From Apium graveolens (Eukaryota; Streptophyta; Magnoliopsida; Apiales; Apiaceae), in contig NC_133653.1 in NCBI RefSeq assembly GCF_009905375.1, forward strand, positions 65,569,414 through 65,633,413: a stretch of DNA of 64,000 nt, read 5' to 3'. Each line of letters begins with the position of its first letter. The stretch's first letter is position 1. The notes beneath the pieces were generated by a model that was not told where the DNA came from, ran no database searches, and saw only the letters and a list, made by a program, of their open reading frames with translations. This document shows positions 56,848-64,000 of this stretch, in pieces. The translations under genes were made by a program, and so were the position numbers.

Positions 56848-57287
56848 ATAGGTTGTATGCATATAGATCTGTGGTAAAAATTTCAGAATTTTATGTGTTT
56901 CTATGAATTAATTATGATTTTTACAAGTTATATCATGAATTAATTTTGTCTGATGAGAAATCGTTTCTCAGAATAATTTTGAATGTTGATCTGGGTTCTA
57001 CAAGTGTTGTAGATCGTTTGGGTATTTTTTTTCATAATTTTATGATGTATAGATTTTTTATTATGAATTTTTGAAGTTGTTGCAATTAAATTCGTAATTA
57101 AATAATCATATATATATATATATGAATTGTAAGTATATATATGTACATCTGTTATCTGCTGTAATTTATACTGTTGCACGGAAGAAGAAGACAGAGAAGA
57201 TGTCAGGCGGCACGGATTTCCGTGCGAGAAGCTGCCAGGCAGAAGCGGTACGGCGCGTGCAGCGTAGGCAGAAAAATAGGGGTGTCA

Positions 57288-57415
57288 CGCATTCCAGGAA
57301 TGCGTTACACCCTGTGGCGCATTCACGGAATGCGTTACACCTTTTAATGGCTTAAAAGGGTTGTAACGCATCACCGGAATGGGTTACAGGGCTTGTAAGG
57401 CGTTCCTGTAATGCG
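57288..57415. repeat. Four palindromic CGCATTC..GGAATGCG units in the leader
   Basis: Units at 57288-57304 (CGCATTCCAGGAATGCG), 57318-57334, 57368-57384 and 57400-57415, each followed by TTACA. The first two are near-perfect palindromes; the others are diverged, with the third extended by GTAACG/GGTTAC arms. Confidence 0.9.
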
Positions 57416-58103
57416 TTACAGCCCGTCTGTTATTTTTAAATTTGATTTCTGGGAGTTTCGTAACTCCGTTTTGGGCGTGCAATATATCGTTGGATTCGTT
57501 TTTCCGAGACGGATCTAATGGAGTGATCAAATTTTAGTTTATATAAATGTTTTGAACTGTTTATATTTCCGAAAGTGTTTTAAAGCTGTTTTTAACTGTT
57601 TTAACTGCTTTTAAATGCTTCATGTGATACATAGAGATGTATAATGCTTAGACTAATATACTAGATGATATAACATGCCTACCTTGATGTTTATTCATGT
57701 TTATATATGTGATATATGCTTAGTTTATCATGCGATGATAGATTTAGGTGAACTTAAATGAACATAAGGCGTTTGTTAGACAACCTAGTATAGTGAAATT
57801 ATTTCATAACCTTAATAATAATATTATGAGTACAATCATGAGATTCTTGTGTTTATGAAACACGTAATTGAATATGAATTTTCGATATGAGAGAAAGGAT
57901 GATTCTGTCAACAACAGATTTTTATCTGTAAGAAAGGGTTATTAAGTGACGCCTCTTGACAATGCTCCACCCGATCTGGGAATCATCTGATTATTGATTA
58001 TTGATTTGAAATATTTAATTTAAAAGGAAGAATCTCTTTATAATATGATTATGATTGTAATGTAATATAATCCCTCTAAAATTAAATAATATCAAGTAGT
58101 AAT

Positions 58104-58496
58104 TGACCAATGACACAACGGGCTTGTGTCGGTCATAGCCTTCCAACATGATAGAAAAGTAGTTCTTATTTTTAAATCATTGTCGTTTCGTGCCACAGCC
58201 GAGGGCTATGATTTCGAAATAAGAAATACTTGTCTATTACATAGAGATGAATACATTGAATAAGAATCTAAAGGTCGTTACATTCCACAGCCGTGGGCCT
58301 TTGGGGACTGATTCAATTGTACGGAATGTTGGGTTAGACTTGACTTAGAATATTGAGTTTGTCGTGCCACAGCCGTGACTCAATTATTCAAGAGGCTAAA
58401 GTTTGATTAGGGAATAACATTAGATGTAATTGACAAGAGTTGTCTGCCTATTGAACATTACATGGCGTTTTGTGCCACAGCCGGGGTTGTGTAATG
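58104..58496 (+). repeat. Leader hairpins with a shared CCACAGCCG loop
   Basis: Four hairpins share a loop consensus 'TCGT..(GT)GCCACAGCCGNGG': loops at 58181-58207, 58275-58297, 58359-58377 and 58463-58489. The stems differ: TTCTTATTT + AAATCAT; ATTGAAT + TAAAGG; GAAT + TTGAGT; CATTACA. A fifth strong hairpin without that loop lies at 58104-58135 (TGACC, then GACACAA/TTGTGTC). They sit just upstream of gag (58688), where retroelement packaging signals often lie. Confidence 0.85.
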
Positions 58497-58687
58497 GAAG
58501 GTAGGATCCCTATTCCCACTAGCATTATGAATGCTTAATTTTTCACGTAGGGGGTTGAATAAATTAGATAAACTAGTGGGAGCCACTTGTGAATAAAGAC
58601 CCGATTCATATAGTGTTTTAAAAATGAAATCGAATTTTTGCTAAGTGTTGTTATGTGTTTATCATTTACAGATTTACGATATACATT

Positions 58688-59956
58688 ATGTCTTCTGCAC
58701 TATCACTAAGGAGTATACTAGATGCTCACAAGTTGACTGGTCCTAATTATGCTGACTGACTTCGAAACTTGAGAATTGTTCTCAGGATTGAGAAGTTAGA
58801 ATGCGTGATTGACTCACCTAAGCCTACTGAACCTGCTATTGATGCACATAATGATGAACATGTTGTGTATCATAAGTGGATAGATGATGCAAATGTTGCT
58901 CAATGCATCATGCTAGCTTCCATGAACATTGAGCTACAGAAGCAACATGAGCATATGGATGCTCACACTATCCTCATGCATCTACAAGAGTTGTATGATG
59001 TGGCGGGGAGGACAGCTCGATATGAGATATCGAAGGAGCTGTTCGGTTGTAGGATGTCTGAGGGATCATCTGTGAATGACCATGTACTTAAGATGATCAA
59101 TTTGATTGAACGTCTTGGACAACTTGGTTTTGCCATGGATGGGGAGCTGAGCCAAGACTTGGTCTTGCAATCGCTTCCGAGTTCGTTCTCGCAGTTTGTT
59201 GTGAACTTTCACATGAATAAGTTGGATGTCAGCCTGACTGAACTCCACAACATGTTGAAGACTGCGAAATCGAATTTTCCCCCTAAGAAGAGTTATGTTC
59301 TTCTGATTGGTGAAGGTTCCAACCCTAAGAAAAGGAAGAGGAACCCTTCCAAGTAGAAGAAAGTAGGTGAGAAAACGCCGGTTCCACCAAAAGCTGAAGA
59401 CCCCAAGAGCAAAGTTGTTTGCTTTCACTGTAACAAGGTGGGGCACTGGAAGAGGAACTGCAAGGTTTACCTTGCAGAATTGAAAAAGATGAAGGGTAGT
59501 GAGACTACCGCTTCTGATTCAGGTATGTTCATGATAGAAGTGAATATGTCATTAAATCAAATTTCTACTTGGGTATTAGATACCGCCTGTGGTTCTCATA
59601 TCTGTAATTTGTTGCAGGGACTAAGGAGAAGTAGGACTCTTGAGGAAGAGCAGGTGATTCTACTGATGGGAAATGGAGCAAGAGTTGCTGCTGAAGATGT
59701 AGAATCATTTCATTTACATATGCCTACGGGCAAGACTATTGTTTTAAATAATTGTTATTTTATTCCCTCGATTGTGAGGAATATTATTTCAATTCCCATG
59801 TTAGACTTGGCTGGATTTTCATTTATTATTGAGAATAATGAATGTTCTATTCTTAGAGATAATATTCTTTATGGACGTGGTACTTTAAATAATGGTCTGT
59901 ATAAATGTGACATAATTTACTTCAGATTGAAAAAACTAATAAAAGAAAAGGGATGA
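58688..59956 (+). pseudogene. Copia gag and protease remnant with stops
   Basis: Starts MSSALSLRSILDAHKLTGPNY; TGA at 58757-58759 replaces a Trp codon expected in this position. The capsid region follows (HEHMDAHTILMHLQELYD, SVNDHVLKMI). TAG at 59354-59356 interrupts before the CCHC knuckle CFHCNKVGHWKRNC. Protease motif WVLDTACGSHICN is visible, then the frame ends at TGATGA after 59956. The frame is shared throughout, so the stops are point mutations. Confidence 0.85.
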
Positions 59957-61490
59957 TGAAAATCTCACTTCATTGTGGCACTGCAGTCTCCATTTAGTGG
60001 ACATGGAGAGAGGGCTGCAAATTTTCTAGGAATGGTACACACAGATGTATGTGGACCAATGTCTACGCAAGCCATGGGTGGATTTTCATACTTCATTACT
60101 TTCATGGATAATAGATCTAGATTCGGATATGTGTTTGATGAAACACAAGTCTGAAGCCTTTGAAAAGTTCAAAGAGTATAAGTATGAAGTGGAGAAACAA
60201 CCAAACATAGTATTATAACTCTTCGATCAGATCGAGGTGGTGAATACTTTAATGGAGTGTTTCTAGATTATCTCAAAGTAAATGGTATAGTCTCCCAGTG
60301 GACTCCTCCAAATTGGTATCTGAAAGGAGAAATCGAACTTTGTTAGACATAGTTCGGTCCATGATGAGCTATGCAAATCTTCTAGTATTCCTATGGGGTT
60401 ATGCATTGGAAACCTCAGCATATTTACTGAATAAGGTGCCTTCCAAATCTGTTCCTCAAACTCTGTATGAGATATGGAAAGTAAGGAAACCGGGTCTTAA
60501 ACACGTTAAGATTTGGGGATGTCCAGCTTATGTCAAGTAAGTTGACCCAGATAAGCTGGAATATCGATCCGTAAAATGTAGTTTTGTGGGATATCCTAAA
60601 GAGACTTTAGGGTATTACTTTTACACCGATCATCGGGTGTTTGTCTCCAGACATGCTACCTTCTTGGAAAAGGAGTTTATCCTTGAAGGAAATAGTGGGA
60701 GCAAAATTGAACTTGATGAAGTTCAAGAAGCACAAACTATTACGGATCAAGTGGAAACACCTGTTCTGACTGAACAACCTTTTGTGGAACAGCCCATTCA
60801 TAGAACAGGGAGAGTGTCTCGCCAACCTGAGAGGTAATATGGCCTTGTCATTGAGAATGACAATGAGTTGTCGATCATTGATGATGACGACCCTGTGACC
60901 TATAATGAGGCTATGAGTAGTATTGACTCAGAGAAATGGCATAGTGCCATGAAATCCGGAATGAAATCTATGTATACGGGATAAAAAAGAATGATTAGAG
61001 CAGATGGCCAGGTGGAGACCTTTAAGGCCAGGCTTTTGGGAAAAGGATTCAAACAAAGGCAATGGATTGACTTTGATGAAACCTTTTACCTGTAGCCCTG
61101 TTAAAATCAGTTCGGATTTTGCTTGCGAATGCTGCTTACCACGACTATGATATCTGGCAAATAGACAGATGGTTTTCTTTCCAAGGGAAATGAAAACCTA
61201 GTGTGTAAACTGCTGCGAACCATATGTGGTTTAAAGCAAGCTTCTCGTAGATGGAACATCCGTTTTGATGAGACAATCAAAGAGTTTGGTTTTATCAAAA
61301 ACGTAGATGAACCATGTGTCTACAAAAGGGTTAGTGGGATCGCGGTAACATTTCTTGTATTGTATTGAAATAGAGTTGACACACATAACAACATAGCAGA
61401 CCCACTCACAAAGCTACTTTCTGAAAGTCACTTTGATCGTCATAAAGATAAGATGGGTATTAGATACCAGAGTGATTGGCTTTAGTACAA
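59957..61490 (+). pseudogene. Copia pol remnant: integrase, RT fragments, RH tail
   Basis: Fragments in several frames: integrase (VHTDVCGPMS, LRSDRGGEY, SERRNRTLLDIVRSM), post-integrase linker (YFYTDHRVFVSRHATFLE, RTGRVSRQPERYG), RT N-terminus (DGQVETFKARL, QRQWIDFDETF), a piece with CGLKQASRRW and then an abrupt jump to an RNase H tail (NNIADPLTKLL). The pre-integrase domain, the RT active site with YVDD and most of RNase H are deleted. The element cannot encode its own reverse transcription. Confidence 0.85.
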
Positions 61491-61499
61491 GTGGGAGAT

Positions 61500-63161
61500 T
61501 GAAAGGAATATGTCCTAAGTCCAATCATGTATTAGGATTTAGGAATAACTTCCTGTGTAATCTGTTTTGATTTCATTGATATTAATAAAAGACTAGTTTT
61601 GTTTTTATTACGGGCTTTATCTATTTAAGTGTTTAAATAAGATATACCATAGTTTAGAGTAAAGCTTTTTATGGATTATGATGATATCATAATAGTGAGA
61701 CCTAAAAGATGATAACTCTAAACTTAAATAGTTCCTGGTCATAGGATTACTAACTGGTAATTAATAATCCGCAAAGATCGGTACATACTATGCTTGCTTC
61801 ATTATGAAGGATGTCTGTTCTCATAGACATTTGTGTGGTGACACTATAGCTAGTATGTAGGTGCTTATTATAGAATAAGTTCACTGAACATGACTCGCCC
61901 AGCTGAACAACTGATGGAGTTCACTCACGTGTCAGCAGTTGTTCACATAGTGATAGTTGTACAAGTATCCTTAGACTTGAGGTCTTCATAGTCATCTTGT
62001 ATACACTGAACTATGCTTTGGTTTAGTTCTTAGTCTCCAGGGACAATTATTAGGGCTCTACTGGGTATAGGAATTTGTACACGAAGATAGTGTATGATCA
62101 ATAAAGGATCTACCCCTTCCAGTGAAGGAAGCGAATGTTCAAGGCTGATCCACTTATGCTAGTTCAGGAATCTCTGGCCAGAGTGAATGAAATTAGAAAG
62201 GAGTTTCTAATTTGCATAGAACTAAGCATAGTAAATGGTAAGCAAGTGATTAGATTAGATAGGCTTGACACGAGATTCATGCCTTGTATTTAATCGGGAC
62301 ATTGTAGGGTTAAAGGAGTTTATTGTACGGTAAATATTCACTAAATAGGTTCTTGGTATTCTAAGCAGTGAATTCATATTATCCGGATAGTCGCGATATG
62401 CTGAGAAGTATCCCTCACGATGTAGAATAAATGTGATTAATTAATTAATCATATTTAATAAATTAGAGAATTTATATAAATAATGATAAAATAGTTTTAT
62501 TATTATTTATTTCTACTACCGGCTTAATATTGAACCTACAGGGTCACACCATAAAAAGAGAATGATTTAATGGTGGAGGAATTAATTAATAATGGCTAAT
62601 AATTATTTATTTGTGAAATAAATAATTAATTGGCAAATTTAATAATTGATTAAATGAGATTTAATTGATTATAAATTAATTAAGAAAAGTTCTTAATATT
62701 ATTAATTAAGGATTTAATTTTTTGGAAATTAAATCAAGAGAGAGAATTATTTCTAAAGTGTTTAGAAAAAGGATTAATAATTAAAAGGTGTTTTAATTAT
62801 TAATGAGAATAATAAATGGGATAATAATAATAATATTTATGGGAAAATTTCAGCTGAAAATTTTGCCTATAAATATACTATTATAAACCCTATTTTTATT
62901 CTAACCCAAAACCCAAAAGTTTTAGAAAACCTAATTCTCTCCACCTCCTCCTCCTTCTTAACGTCGTTTTCTTGGTGGATACCGGTTGAGTGCTTCATGT
63001 TTGAGGAGCAGCTGCTAAGGATCTCCGATCGTTGCTCTTGGATCGCATATTAAAGATTAGTAATCGATCCCTATGTTTTTACCACAATTTATATGCTTTA
63101 ATTTGGATTTTATATATGTAAAAGTGTTTTACCATGCCTCCGCTGCGATTAAAATCCAACA
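61500..63161 (+). repeat. 3' LTR of the 8-kb copia element
   Basis: 1662 bp, colinear with 55174-56834, with about 1.5% substitutions by eye. Confidence 0.93.
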
Positions 63162-64000
63162 TTTTTATTGTCTTTAAAAAGCATCCCAATTAAGCCAAAA
63201 GCCCAGAAAAACAGTCTTCTAATTGAAACAGAAAACTGGATTCCCGACCTGGCGCGGGCACACGCTTAACCAGCGCAGACGCGCTGACATTTTGTTTCTC
63301 AGGCACGGTCGCGCGCTAACACAGCGCGGGCGCGCCAGTCTTCTGGAAAAACTGGAATTGCCTTCTTTTATTGCTGCAACGAGTTGGTCTTCACGAGCCT
63401 TTATTTCTTGGACACCATCCTAACACCATATTAGCATCAAATCAATGCTAATTCACCTGAATCCCGAATTAATGTCCGAAATGCAAAAACACTAGAGAAC
63501 ACATTAAAACACCAACAACTTGAGTACAAATACACCAATTCAAAGCTTAATGGAGCGTTATAAAGTGTCATAAATGCCACTCAACATACCCCCAAACTTG
63601 AATCAATGCTTGTCCTCAAAGCATAAACAGACTCAAAGAACAAGAAATAAAAAAATGCATGAATGCAACGATCCCCATTGAATAACTAAACCAATCAACA
63701 AGCAACATCTCAACAAATGCAGTTATTCGCATAAAGATCAATCAAACCTTACAAATCAACTTACAAACCAGAGACGTGCGTGTGCGCAAATGCTTACAGA
63801 TATACTATCGCAACTAGATCAATAATCATGACTCACTACTCATCAAAGCAATCGCAAGGTTATAAATAAAATAAAAGCTAGACTCAAAATAACTTATAAC
63901 ATTTTAATTCTTAAATTGGAGTTTTACATGGATTCACGCTTTTATTCACAACACATAAACAACACAAGTATGCTTATTTGACCGTGCAATGAGTGAGGTC
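63162..64000. repeat. Probable Ty3/gypsy internal or LTR sequence, continuing
   Basis: Flank of the 8-kb copia. It contains GC-rich GCGCGGGCGCGCC-type stretches (63250-63340) and a 'CATACCCCCAAACTTGAA' segment (about 63585) that commonly occurs in plant Tat-type gypsy repeats. There is no supported ORF. It runs off the window end. Confidence 0.45.

Larger units (their letters stand above)
55174..63161 (+). mobile_element. Defective Ty1/copia element with 1.66-kb LTRs, 8.0 kb
   Basis: LTRs at 55174-56834 and 61500-63161 begin TGAAAGGAATATG and end AAAATCCAACA. The 5-bp target duplication is TTTTT (55169-55173, 63162-63166). Primer-binding site TGGTATCAGAGC at 56836; polypurine tract AAGTGGGAGAT before the 3' LTR. 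The LTRs differ at about 25 sites plus small indels, so it is older than the SIRE copies. Gag-pol has stops and large deletions. A 1.85-kb structured leader separates the primer-binding site from gag. Confidence 0.95.

Noticed and set aside
57122..57355. 77-codon ORF in the copia leader
   Set aside because: It arises from the palindromic CGCATTC repeats and is not shared with known gag starts.

Overview
The window is nuclear DNA from a flowering plant, probably a eudicot with a large, repeat-rich genome. The evidence is several Ty1/copia LTR retrotransposons (two of SIRE type with an extra long 3' ORF), Ty3/gypsy-like debris, a PIF/Harbinger transposon, a hAT-like element, and two intron-containing host genes: a secreted X8 (CBM43) protein and a SAC51-type bHLH with its conserved upstream peptide. 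Nothing bacterial or viral is present. I cannot name the species.

Layout: 1-5821 (+) is the 3' part of a SIRE-like element: a 1511-codon accessory ORF with two in-frame TAG stops, a polypurine tract and a 3' LTR. 5822-6820 is gypsy-LTR-like debris. A related older element on the minus strand (gag remnant, PBS, LTR) is split by a young 13.2-kb SIRE element, copy 1 (7231-20402). 21227-22449 is a third type of LTR. 22450-26277 is AT-rich intergenic DNA. 26278-30858 is a PIF/Harbinger element with transposase and Myb/SANT ORFs. 31706-32928 is the X8 gene. 33201-34209 is a hAT-like non-autonomous element and 34548-35182 a MITE-like element. 36155 to about 41000 (minus) is the bHLH gene with a 2.7-kb intron inside its leader uORF. 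From about 41.9 kb to the end, a probable Ty3/gypsy host carries SIRE copy 2 (42450-54263) and another copia element (55174-63161).

Age order from the sequence: each SIRE copy has only two mismatches between its own LTRs, so both are recent; the 55-63 kb copia has about 25 differences in 1.66 kb; the LTR split by copy 1 is older. The SIRE copies carry different lesions (copy 1: gag stop and an RT active-site Asp to Asn; copy 2: gag frameshift and a 1.38-kb deletion in the accessory ORF), so neither looks autonomous alone.

The most unusual signal is a theme running through the copia families. Each has its own short motif, repeated in U3 or the 5' leader and sometimes inside coding sequence, and often arranged as hairpins. 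Two related families keep the hairpin at the same LTR position although the motif has changed. The 55-63 kb element has four leader hairpins with one shared loop consensus and different stems. A second candidate is a small ORF between pol and the accessory ORF, whose N-terminal part is almost unrelated in two otherwise near-identical SIRE copies. The host gene of most interest is the bHLH, where a thermospermine-type uORF spans a large intron and the leader segment holding the upstream splice donor is triplicated.
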